The notes under the pieces were generated by a model that was not told the DNA's origin, did not search any database, and saw nothing but the letters and a program-made list of their open reading frames with translations. This document shows, piece after piece, positions 1 to 5,230 of a stretch of 5,230 nucleotides of DNA; positions within the stretch are counted from its first letter, which is position 1; every line of letters begins with the position of its first letter. This DNA is from Anaerolineae bacterium. GTDB taxonomy: Bacteria; Chloroflexota; Anaerolineae; 4572-78; J111. The stretch covers positions 1-5,230 of the forward strand of contig JAGRBY010000526.1 in NCBI GenBank assembly GCA_020433835.1, written 5' to 3'. A program made the position numbers and the translations under genes.

Positions 1-220
1 GATCGTATTCGTAGCCATGCCAGGGACAGATGACCCAGGGGCCGTCGATTTGCCCTTCGCCCAGAGGGCCGCCCTGGTGCGGGCAGCGATTATCGAGGGC
101 GGTGAAGCCGTGTTGGGCGGTATGGATTAGGCAGACGGCCGTTACGCCAGCCAGTGCGGTCATAACTTGCCCTGCCGGTAGTTCGTTTGTTTCCACGACT
201 TTATACCATTTCAGTGCCAT
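1..220 (-). CDS. Rieske [2Fe-2S] domain protein (partial, N-terminus only)
   Basis: Only the first 73 codons are present; the gene continues past the left edge. The translation starts MALKWYKVVETNELPAG and contains CPHQGGPLGEG followed by CPWHGYEYD. Cys46 and His48, then Cys65 and His68, fit the Rieske pattern C-x-H-x16-C-x2-H exactly; these residues bind the [2Fe-2S] cluster through two Cys and two His. No signal peptide or membrane segment precedes the domain, so a cytoplasmic electron-transfer protein or an N-terminal electron-transfer domain of a larger enzyme is likely, rather than a cytochrome bc/b6f Rieske subunit. The start is supported by GGAGGT eight bases upstream. It could be a stand-alone Rieske ferredoxin, an oxygenase component, or a fusion; the fragment cannot decide. 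The domain call is firm and the full-length function is unknown. Confidence 0.93.
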   Translation of the reverse strand, partial: MALKWYKVVETNELPAGQVMTALAGVTAVCLIHTAQHGFTALDNRCPHQGGPLGEGQIDGPWVICPWHGYEYD

Positions 221-228
221 TGCGTGTT

Positions 229-235
229 ACCTCCA
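229..235 (-). promoter_or_regulatory. Ribosome binding site of the Rieske gene
   Basis: On the minus strand the sequence is TGGAGGT, ending eight bases before the ATG at 220. This is a near-perfect Shine-Dalgarno at good spacing and fixes the start codon; no competing in-frame start with such a site is seen upstream. Confidence 0.85.
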
Positions 236-406
236 GCGGTATGATTTTTCAGTATTTATCAACGTGTGTGAACGGTGGAGACGAGTCGATATAAGACACT
301 TTAGGCTAATTTGATTGAAAATCGATTACGGAACTCTTACGAGAGTATTACGTCCAAACGGTGGCAGGGAGAGATAGTGTAGCCAGGTAGAAATGGAGAC
401 GATAGA

Positions 407-435
407 ATTATAGTATAGCGTATTTGTTATGTCTG
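407..435 (-). promoter_or_regulatory. Predicted sigma70-type promoter for the Rieske gene
   Basis: Reading the minus strand, CAGACA (435-430, four of six matches to TTGACA) is followed after exactly 17 bases by a perfect TATAAT (412-407). Transcription would start near position 400 and give a leader of about 180 bases before the Rieske ATG. The region is AT-rich and non-coding, which fits a promoter. This is a prediction from hexamer match and spacing only. Confidence 0.6.
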
Positions 436-468
436 TAACCGGGCGCACATTACAGTACTAATCTACGA

Positions 469-1494
469 TTACCCGGCAAATGCCTGTGAGATAGCTTCCA
501 GCGAGACATCATAACGGAAATTGGTGCTGCGATGGCCACCGTCGAATTCTTGATGATGGTGGTGAATACCCATTTCCGTGAGGCGTTGGCTCAAGATGCG
601 TGCTCCGTAGTGGAGCGCGTACTCATCGCGATTGCCGCAGTCGAGGTAGAGCAGCTTCATGTGGCGTAGTGCTGCGGCGTATTGCGTTTCAATAAGCAAG
701 GTCATGGGATCCCAGGCCAGCCAGCGCTGCCAGATATCGGGCCGAAATTCGCCGGTGTGGAAGGCGAAGGGCAAATCAAAGCCGCATGGCGAGTCGGGGT
801 TGGGTGAATAGCAGGCAGACATAGCAGACATATGAATGATATCGAAAAAGGCGGGTGGTTTGGGGTACATTTTGGGGGTGAAGGCATCGAGAAAATCACG
901 CAGACTTTCATACGAGTCGATAGTGTTGCGAGCAGCAGCATCGAGAAATTTGGGAAACTCCGGTTTGTAGCAATATTCAAAAACCATATCGCCACTGTGG
1001 CAGGCTATCGCGCCGAAAATATCAGGATGGCGCATCCCTTGCACCAACGCGCCGTATCCGCCGGATGATTTACCACCGATAGCCCGAAAACCAGCTTCGG
1101 CTTTTGTGCGATAAGTTTTGTCGATGTGGGGGACAACTTCTTGAATGAGATGATCTTCGTACTGGCCGGTGGCGCTCGAGTTGAGGTATTGGCTGCCACC
1201 GTAGCGGGTGAAGCCATCGGGTAAGACGACAATCATCGGTTGAATAGTAGCGGCGTTGATAAGGCGATCGAGGCGTTCCTGAATCGTCTCGTCAAAAGCG
1301 GAGTCGTTGATCATCAGCGTTCCCCGCCCGGTAAAGCCGGTTAGCAGATAAACGGTGGGGTAGCGGGTGTCGCCATCCTCATAGCCGGGCGGCAGGTAAA
1401 CCGGCACGCGCCGTACAAACGGATCGCCCAGCGGGTTGTCGCGCAGTACCTCGCTGGTGATAGTTTCGATAATAACTTGGCTCTCGACTGTCAT
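469..1494 (-). CDS. Esterase-D / enterochelin-esterase-like alpha/beta hydrolase
   Basis: This 341-residue protein belongs to the putative esterase family that includes Fes, S-formylglutathione hydrolase and antigen 85. The N-terminal strand region reads VPVYLPPGYEDGDTRYPTVYLL (residues 30-51), the typical family opening that leads to the oxyanion-hole strand. The nucleophile elbow is GKSSGGYG, so Ser143 of G-x-S-x-G is the probable nucleophile. Asp290 in CGNRDEY is the probable acid and His321 in FDGGH the catalytic base, in the expected order. No signal peptide or membrane segment is seen, so it is probably cytoplasmic. The substrate is not readable from sequence; ester, thioester or siderophore-ester hydrolysis are all family possibilities. 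A run of four histidines (311-314) lies just before the catalytic His. The start is supported by TAGGAG seven bases upstream. It has its own predicted promoter 120 bases upstream, so it is probably controlled separately from prmA. Confidence 0.9.
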   Translation of the reverse strand: MTVESQVIIETITSEVLRDNPLGDPFVRRVPVYLPPGYEDGDTRYPTVYLLTGFTGRGTLMINDSAFDETIQERLDRLINAATIQPMIVVLPDGFTRYGGSQYLNSSATGQYEDHLIQEVVPHIDKTYRTKAEAGFRAIGGKSSGGYGALVQGMRHPDIFGAIACHSGDMVFEYCYKPEFPKFLDAAARNTIDSYESLRDFLDAFTPKMYPKPPAFFDIIHMSAMSACYSPNPDSPCGFDLPFAFHTGEFRPDIWQRWLAWDPMTLLIETQYAAALRHMKLLYLDCGNRDEYALHYGARILSQRLTEMGIHHHHQEFDGGHRSTNFRYDVSLEAISQAFAG

Positions 1495-1501
1495 AGCGTT
1501 G

Positions 1502-1507
1502 CTCCTA
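1502..1507 (-). promoter_or_regulatory. Ribosome binding site of the esterase gene
   Basis: The minus strand reads TAGGAG, seven bases before the ATG at 1494. The match and spacing support that ATG as the true start. Confidence 0.75.
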
Positions 1508-1544
1508 AAAAGGTCACGGGGCGCAATTAGGCAGTGATGCGAAT

Positions 1545-1568
1545 TGTAACCTGGGTTAGTAGGCTACA
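1545..1568 (-). other. Hairpin in the esterase leader RNA
   Basis: In the minus-strand transcript UGUAGCC (1568-1562) pairs with GGUUACA (1551-1545), with one G-U pair and a 10-base loop. It lies between the predicted transcription start and the ribosome site. There is no T run after it, so it is not a typical terminator. Its 5' arm belongs to a sequence block shared with the dnaJ-prmA terminator. Function unknown. Confidence 0.4.
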
Positions 1569-1612
1569 GCGACGTAAGTTCCCTCTTTGTTTTTGTGGAA
1601 TAAATACGTCTA

Positions 1613-1642
1613 TGTCTAAAAAGTATACCTTGTTATTAGACA
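1613..1642. repeat. Inverted repeat bracketing the esterase -10 box (candidate operator)
   Basis: TGTCTAA at 1613-1619 and its exact reverse complement TTAGACA at 1636-1642 flank the -10 hexamer at 1622-1627, with 16 bases between the arms. GTATAC (1623-1628), itself a palindrome, sits near the centre. The arms cover the spacer and the predicted transcription start, where a dimeric repressor often binds. The regulator is unknown; an RNA hairpin or chance are the alternatives. Confidence 0.45.
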
Positions 1643-1651
1643 GAGGGTCAA
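1622..1651 (-). promoter_or_regulatory. Predicted sigma70-type promoter for the esterase gene
   Basis: On the minus strand TTGACC (1651-1646, five of six matches) is followed after 18 bases by TATACT (1627-1622, five of six). Transcription would start near 1614, leaving a leader of about 120 bases. The -35 box contains the TGA stop of prmA, so the promoter starts inside the end of the preceding gene. Both hexamers are strong, and this is the best promoter match I found in the window. Confidence 0.68.
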
Positions 1652-2538
1652 GAATGGGGCGATGGGTTTGAGGCTCTGCGGGCGATTAATGCCACCCAAT
1701 CTTCGTGACTGTAGCGCTCTACAATCGCAAGCTGATGCGCTTGGGCAGCGCGGGTAACATCCGTTTCCTGATCGGCAATCATTCCGGACAGGATAAGACG
1801 ACCGTCGGGCGATAAAGCAGCGGCCAGGCCGGGCATAATCTCGATGAGAATGTGAGCCAAAATGTTGGCGACAACCAGCGGCCACTGTCGCCCACCATTC
1901 TCTGTGGCAGAACCTACCGCTGTTTCGACGTGATCCATTAGCCCGTTGCGCTCAAAATTTTCGGCGGCAACCCGCACAGCGACGTCATCGACATCGACCG
2001 CGCGAGCGAAGGTTGCGCCCGATTTAAGCGCGGCAATTGACAATACACCAGAGCCGGTACCAACATCGAACAGTTCCTGACCATGCAAATCCATCCCCTC
2101 GAAAATTTTGAGGCAAAGTTGGGTAGTGGGGTGTAATCCGCTGCCAAAGGCCAGACCCGGATCGATCTCAATGACGATATCCTCAGCCGAAGATGTGTAA
2201 TCACGCCAACTGGGTTTGATGACGAAATGCTGCCCAATGCGCACCACGTGAAAATGCTCGCGCCACGAGGTAGCCCAATCGCTTTTGCCGACCGGTTGGA
2301 GGCGAGGTTCGGGCAACCCTTTCGGCAGCGCCTGGCCGATCAAGGCCAGAAGCACTTCAACCTCGCGCAGGCGTTCTTTGTCTTCAGCCGGGAGAACCGT
2401 ACGAACGGTAACTTTCTCAAAGTCAGGAGCCAGCGACTCAATGACAGCCCCTCCATGACCATAGCGATTAAACAAATCGCCAACGACTTCGGCAGCTTCA
2501 CCATCGATGCCAATAATTGCAATTTCGGTAAAATCCAT
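1648..2538 (-). CDS. prmA: Ribosomal protein L11 methyltransferase
   Basis: PrmA transfers methyl groups from S-adenosylmethionine to the N-terminus and lysines of ribosomal protein L11 in the cytoplasm. The 296-residue length is typical. Residues 1-60 form the N-terminal substrate-recognition domain (MDFTEIAIIGIDGEAAEVV). Family motifs follow in order: DWATSWREHFHVVRIG (87-102), the PrmA signature DPGLAFGSGLHPTT (126-139), the AdoMet-binding loop FDVGTGSGVLSIAA (157-170), the acidic end of the second strand VDVDD (181-185), and VVANILAHIL (222-231), which is the PrmA version of the motif IV catalytic loop. The start ATG has a modest GGTGAT site five bases upstream, directly after the T tract of a terminator-like hairpin. 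It follows dnaJ by 85 bases on the same strand. The TGA stop lies inside the -35 box of the esterase promoter. An rsmE-type 16S rRNA methyltransferase often follows prmA, but here an esterase does. Confidence 0.96.
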   Translation of the reverse strand: MDFTEIAIIGIDGEAAEVVGDLFNRYGHGGAVIESLAPDFEKVTVRTVLPAEDKERLREVEVLLALIGQALPKGLPEPRLQPVGKSDWATSWREHFHVVRIGQHFVIKPSWRDYTSSAEDIVIEIDPGLAFGSGLHPTTQLCLKIFEGMDLHGQELFDVGTGSGVLSIAALKSGATFARAVDVDDVAVRVAAENFERNGLMDHVETAVGSATENGGRQWPLVVANILAHILIEIMPGLAAALSPDGRLILSGMIADQETDVTRAAQAHQLAIVERYSHEDWVALIARRASNPSPHS

Positions 2539-2543
2539 GGGTT

Positions 2544-2549
2544 ATCACC
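2544..2549 (-). promoter_or_regulatory. Ribosome binding site of prmA, abutting the terminator T tract
   Basis: The minus strand reads GGTGAT five bases before the prmA ATG. It is only a partial Shine-Dalgarno match. It begins immediately after the five-T tract at 2554-2550, so a transcript ending at the terminator would lack this site while a read-through transcript would carry it. Confidence 0.5.
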
Positions 2550-2587
2550 AAAAACAACAGGCTACAGGACGTTAACCTGTAGCCTGT
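2550..2587 (-). terminator. Intrinsic terminator (possible attenuator) between dnaJ and prmA
   Basis: ACAGGCTACAGG (minus strand 2587-2576) and CCTGTAGCCTGT (2568-2557) form a perfect 12-bp stem with a 7-base loop. TGTTTTT follows on the minus strand (2556-2550). The T run is on one side only, so the terminator points along the dnaK-dnaJ transcript. It should end or reduce the chaperone message before prmA. The only sequence left between the T tract and the prmA start is an 11-base stretch holding the ribosome site, so no promoter fits after it. Confidence 0.82.
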
Positions 2588-2623
2588 CGGAGCTTTATCA
2601 AAATTTAATAGTAAAAAAATGAC
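2588..2623 (-). promoter_or_regulatory. AT-rich gap after dnaJ; weak promoter candidate only
   Basis: On the minus strand the stop of dnaJ is followed by GTCATTTTTTTACTATT and more AT-rich sequence before the terminator stem. TACTAT matches the -10 consensus at four of six positions, but no good -35 lies at the right distance within the dnaJ end. A promoter here could serve prmA but would read into the terminator hairpin. Low support. Confidence 0.2.
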
Positions 2624-3769
2624 CTAGACACCAAAAGCATCACGAATACGATCGAAGAAACTTTTCTCGCGTTGGGGCACAACTTCGCGATCTAGCGATT
2701 TGCCCAGTTCGAGCAGCAAGTTGCGCTGATCTTTGGTCAGGTTGGTCGGTGTACGTACCTGAATGGTCACAACCTGATCGCCACGCCCGGAAGTGGTACC
2801 ATCGCGCCGCAGTCGGGGCACCCCTTTATTGCGAAGGCGAATGGTTTCGCCGGTTTGGGTGCCGGCCGGAATGGTCATCAACTCTTTGCCATCGAGTGTT
2901 GGTACTTCAACTTCATCACCCAGCGAAGCCTGTGTAATGTTAATCGCCAATTCCAAATGGATAGTGTCATCTTGGCGGCGGAAGTAAGAGTGCTCTTTGA
3001 CTTTGATGACCACGTATAGGTTTCCGGGCGGCCCGCCGTAAACACCACTTTCACCTTCGCCGGACAGCCGAATTTGCGTGCCGACATCAACTCCCGCCGG
3101 GATCTTGACTGAAAGATGCCGATTTTTGACAATTTGGCCGCGGCCCTGGCATTCGCCGCAGGGAGTGGTAATGATTTCCCCGGCCCCTTGGCAGCGAGGG
3201 CAGGTGCTGATGTTGATAAAGAAACCGGCCTGACGCCGCACTTCACCCGTTCCATTACATTCCGGGCAGCGGATGGGATTGGTTCCCGGTTCGGCTTTGC
3301 TGCCGTTACAGTGATTACACGTTTCTCGGCGCGGAATTTCGATCTCTTTTTCAACGCCGAAGACGGCTTCTTCAAACTCTAACGTCATATCATAGCGCAG
3401 ATCGGAACCACGGCGGGGCCGTCGTCCCGTTTGGCGCCGACTGCCGCCAAAGCCGCCAAAGCTGCCGAACACCTCTTCAAAGATCTCAAACGGATCACGA
3501 CCGCCTTCAAAGCCAAAGCCGCCACCAAAGCCACCAGGGGTGGCTCCAACACCGGCGTGGCCAAAGCGATCATACATGCCCCGCTTTTGTTCGTCGGAGA
3601 GAACTTCGTATGCTTCGTTGACTTCTTTGAATTTTGTTTCAGCATCAGCTTCTTCGCTGACATCAGGGTGATATTTTCGAGCCAGACGTCGATAAGATTT
3701 CTTTATTTCGTCTGGAGTGGCGCCTTTTGCTACGCCTAGAACTTCGTAGTAGTCGCGTTTGTTGCTCAT
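2624..3769 (-). CDS. dnaJ: Chaperone protein DnaJ (type I Hsp40)
   Basis: DnaJ delivers unfolded clients to DnaK and stimulates its ATPase. All type I domains are present in the 381 residues. The J domain spans residues 5-70 with the essential HPD at 34-36. The Gly/Phe-rich linker spans about 72-112, including [11 protein letters not shown]. The zinc-binding region has four CxxC pairs at Cys151/154, 168/171, 190/193 and 204/207, and the two C-terminal beta-sandwich client domains run from about 215 to 345. The first zinc repeat ends GSK instead of the usual GSG, but its cysteines are intact. The protein ends with [11 protein letters not shown]. The start [13 protein letters not shown] is the normal family start, with AAGG eight bases upstream. 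It follows dnaK by 30 bases with no terminator, so the two are cotranscribed. A strong terminator follows it. Confidence 0.97.
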   Translation of the reverse strand: MSNKRDYYEVLGVAKGATPDEIKKSYRRLARKYHPDVSEEADAETKFKEVNEAYEVLSDEQKRGMYDRFGHAGVGATPGGFGGGFGFEGGRDPFEIFEEVFGSFGGFGGSRRQTGRRPRRGSDLRYDMTLEFEEAVFGVEKEIEIPRRETCNHCNGSKAEPGTNPIRCPECNGTGEVRRQAGFFINISTCPRCQGAGEIITTPCGECQGRGQIVKNRHLSVKIPAGVDVGTQIRLSGEGESGVYGGPPGNLYVVIKVKEHSYFRRQDDTIHLELAINITQASLGDEVEVPTLDGKELMTIPAGTQTGETIRLRNKGVPRLRRDGTTSGRGDQVVTIQVRTPTNLTKDQRNLLLELGKSLDREVVPQREKSFFDRIRDAFGV

Positions 3770-3799
3770 AACGAATGCCTTGGTGCTGAAAAAACGTGC

Positions 3800-5230
3800 C
3801 TATTTTGCTTCGGTAAATTCACCTTCGACCACATCTTCATCATTAGGGCCATCAGATGCGCCGCCATCATCCGGGCCGCCTGGAGCCGCGCCCGGTGGGG
3901 GCGAACCGGCGGCACCGTACATTTCTGAACCAGCTTTTTGCAGTGTTTGGCTAAGATCGGTTGAGGTGGCTTGAATAGCGTCAAAATCATCCTGTTCGAT
4001 GGCTTTTTTGGTGGCGTCGATTTTGCTCTCAATTTCGCTTTTGAGTTCGGCGCTGATTTGTTCGCCTTGTTCGCGTATCAGTTTTTCGGCGGCAAAGACC
4101 AGTGAGTCGGCTTGGTTGCGAGTCTCAATCTGGCTTTTGCGTTGGCTGTCTTCATCTTTATGGCGTTCGGCATCTTTCACCATGTTGTCGATTTCATCAT
4201 CACTCAAGCCACTGGATGGAATAATTTGCATCTTTTGCTCTTTGCCGGTGGCTTTATCCTGGGCGATAACGTGCAGAATGCCGTTCGCATCAATATCAAA
4301 CGTTACTTCAATTTGCGGTACACCACGCGGAGCCGGGGGCAGGCCATCCAAAATGAATTTGCCTAAACTTTTGTTGTCGGACACCATGGGGCGTTCGCCT
4401 TGTACAACGTGAATTTCAACCTGCGTTTGGTTATCAGCGGCGGTCGAAAAGATTTGGCTCTTTTTGGTTGGGATGGTCGTGTTGCGGTCGATTAAGGGAG
4501 TGGCCACATGGCCCAATGTTTCGATGCTTAAGGTTAAGGGAGTTACGTCTAACAGCAGCACATCTTTGACATCGCCACCCAAAACGCCGGCCTGAATGGC
4601 AGCTCCAATAGCAACTACCTCATCGGGGTTAACACCCTTATGCGGTTCTCGACCGAATAGTTTTTTGACGGCTTCTTGAACCGCCGGCATCCGGGTTTGG
4701 CCACCCACCAGAACAACCTGATTGATATCGCTGGGCGAGAGTTTGGCGTCTTTTAGGGCCTGTCGGCACGGCTCCAGCGAGCGGGTTACCAAATCATCAG
4801 CCAACTGCTCAAACTTAGCCCGGGTAATGTTGAGGGTCAGGTGTTTCGGACCGGAGGCATCGGCGGTAATAAAGGGTAGGTTAACCTCGGTTTGCTGTGT
4901 GGCGGATAGCTCGATTTTAGCTTTTTCAGCCGCTTCTTTCAGGCGTTGTAGGGCCTGCGTATCTTGGCGCAGATCGATCCCTTCCTGTTTTTTGAATTCA
5001 TCGGCGATATAGTCGATTAGCTTCAGATCGAAGTCATCACCACCCAAGAAGGTATCGCCATTGGTCGATTGAACCTCGAAAACGCCATCGCCCACATCGA
5101 GGATGGAAACATCAAAGGTACCACCACCCAGGTCATAGACCGCAATTTGCTCATCGTTGTCTCTATCAAGTCCGTAAGCCAGCGAGGAAGCGGTGGGTTC
5201 GTTGATAATCCGTAAAACTTCTAATCCGGC
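3800..5230 (-). CDS. dnaK: Chaperone protein DnaK (Hsp70), missing the N-terminus at the window edge
   Basis: The ATP-dependent Hsp70 chaperone binds exposed hydrophobic peptides under control of DnaJ and GrpE. The open reading frame runs through the right edge, giving 476 residues; about 160 N-terminal residues are outside the window by comparison with the 638-residue E. coli protein. From the edge, the fragment begins [20 protein letters not shown]. It then shows the phosphate-binding DLGGGTFD (fragment residues 33-40), [21 protein letters not shown] (174-182), and the interdomain linker with VLLLDVTPL (224-232). The substrate-binding beta domain follows, including [15 protein letters not shown], then the helical lid. 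The tail is rich in Gly, Pro and Asp and ends [11 protein letters not shown], matching the conserved acidic DnaK C-terminus. The usual NEPTAAALAYG reads [11 protein letters not shown] here. dnaJ follows 30 bases downstream. The heat-shock promoter region is not in the window. Confidence 0.97.
   Translation of the reverse strand, partial: AGLEVLRIINEPTASSLAYGLDRDNDEQIAVYDLGGGTFDVSILDVGDGVFEVQSTNGDTFLGGDDFDLKLIDYIADEFKKQEGIDLRQDTQALQRLKEAAEKAKIELSATQQTEVNLPFITADASGPKHLTLNITRAKFEQLADDLVTRSLEPCRQALKDAKLSPSDINQVVLVGGQTRMPAVQEAVKKLFGREPHKGVNPDEVVAIGAAIQAGVLGGDVKDVLLLDVTPLTLSIETLGHVATPLIDRNTTIPTKKSQIFSTAADNQTQVEIHVVQGERPMVSDNKSLGKFILDGLPPAPRGVPQIEVTFDIDANGILHVIAQDKATGKEQKMQIIPSSGLSDDEIDNMVKDAERHKDEDSQRKSQIETRNQADSLVFAAEKLIREQGEQISAELKSEIESKIDATKKAIEQDDFDAIQATSTDLSQTLQKAGSEMYGAAGSPPPGAAPGGPDDGGASDGPNDEDVVEGEFTEAK

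Larger units (their letters stand above)
221..468. other. Intergenic region between esterase and Rieske gene, with small inverted repeats
   Basis: This 248-base stretch has no convincing gene. It holds the predicted promoter at 407-435 and the ribosome site at 229-235. Three short perfect inverted repeats are visible: TAATC/GATTA at 459-471, which overlaps the esterase stop codon; CTGTAA/TTACAG at 433-455 with an 11-base loop; and ACTCT/AGAGT at 333-346 with a 4-base loop. None is followed by a T run on the minus strand, so none is a typical intrinsic terminator. The 333-346 hairpin would lie inside the leader RNA of the Rieske gene. Confidence 0.6.

Noticed and set aside
30..314. Open reading frame of 94 codons on the plus strand
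   Set aside because: It is antisense to the Rieske coding region, has no recognisable domain and no convincing ribosome site. The minus-strand frame has a full cluster-binding motif and a strong Shine-Dalgarno.
433..455. CTGTAA/TTACAG hairpin as the esterase terminator
   Set aside because: The 6-bp stem has an 11-base loop and is not followed by a T run on the minus strand, so it does not meet the intrinsic terminator pattern.
2227..2622. Open reading frame of 131 codons on the plus strand
   Set aside because: It is antisense to the start of prmA and crosses the terminator hairpin; its translation has no family resemblance, while prmA is unambiguous.
2878..3375. Minus-strand frame of 165 codons in another phase of dnaJ
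   Set aside because: It overlaps the zinc and client-binding domains of dnaJ in a shifted frame, shows no domain, and would require coding in two frames.
3441..3545. Short tandem repeats of GCCGCCAAA type as a repeat element
   Set aside because: They lie in frame in the Gly/Phe linker of dnaJ and are explained by its amino-acid composition.
3431..3739. Plus-strand frame rich in Ala and Lys
   Set aside because: It is the complement of the Gly/Phe-rich linker and J domain of dnaJ; the AAKAAK pattern comes from repeated GCCGCCAAA, the reverse of Phe-Gly-Gly codons.
3999..4412. Plus-strand frame of 137 codons rich in Ser and Leu
   Set aside because: It is antisense to the lid domain of dnaK; the hydrophobic look is the usual mirror of a charged helical coding strand.
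3800..5095. dnaK starting at the GTG at 5095
   Set aside because: The frame continues upstream to the window edge with conserved Hsp70 sequence ([19 protein letters not shown]), so this GTG is an internal valine codon.
1..5230. CIRCE element, CRISPR array, tRNA, insertion sequence or an undescribed multi-gene defence-type system
   Set aside because: I saw no spaced direct repeats, no transposase or terminal repeats, no tRNA-like fold and no TTAGCACTC-type CIRCE arms. The genes are all well-known housekeeping or metabolic families.

Overview
The window is bacterial and compact. All five recognisable genes lie on the minus strand, so the biological reading order runs from position 5230 down to 1. 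In that order they are: the 3' three quarters of dnaK (Hsp70), dnaJ (Hsp40), prmA (ribosomal protein L11 methyltransferase), an esterase-D/enterochelin-esterase-like alpha/beta hydrolase, and the first 73 codons of a Rieske [2Fe-2S] protein that runs off the left edge. The dnaK-dnaJ-prmA order is common in several phyla. The style of the DnaK and DnaJ sequences and the hydrolase and Rieske neighbours suggest a Chloroflexota-like organism, but this is an impression from protein style, not a phylogeny. Base composition is moderate, with AT-rich intergenic stretches and no abrupt change between genes.

Right part (2624-5230): dnaK and dnaJ are separated by 30 bases with no terminator and form a chaperone operon. 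Its promoter, and any grpE/hrcA/CIRCE, would lie beyond the right edge. The gap after dnaJ holds a perfect 12-bp inverted repeat followed by a T tract, a convincing intrinsic terminator pointing along the minus strand. The prmA Shine-Dalgarno starts directly after the T tract. Terminator and prmA ribosome site are therefore packed together, and prmA probably depends on read-through of the chaperone transcript or on a weak promoter inside the short gap.

Middle (469-1651): the esterase has its own strong sigma70-like promoter (TTGACC, 18 bp, TATACT). Its -35 box contains the TGA stop codon of prmA, and a perfect 7-bp inverted repeat (TGTCTAA/TTAGACA) brackets its -10 box and resembles an operator. 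A leader of about 120 bases follows, with a small hairpin that shares a sequence block with the dnaJ-prmA terminator.

Left part (1-468): a 248-base intergenic region carries a good promoter (CAGACA, 17 bp, TATAAT) and several small inverted repeats ahead of the Rieske gene, which has a strong GGAGGT ribosome site.

Functionally, the first three genes belong to protein folding and ribosome modification. The esterase and Rieske protein look like separately controlled metabolic genes. I found no mobile element, CRISPR array, RNA gene, toxin-antitoxin pair or phage gene, and nothing that supports a novel multi-gene system. The points worth checking are regulatory: the terminator fused to the prmA start region and the palindrome over the esterase promoter.
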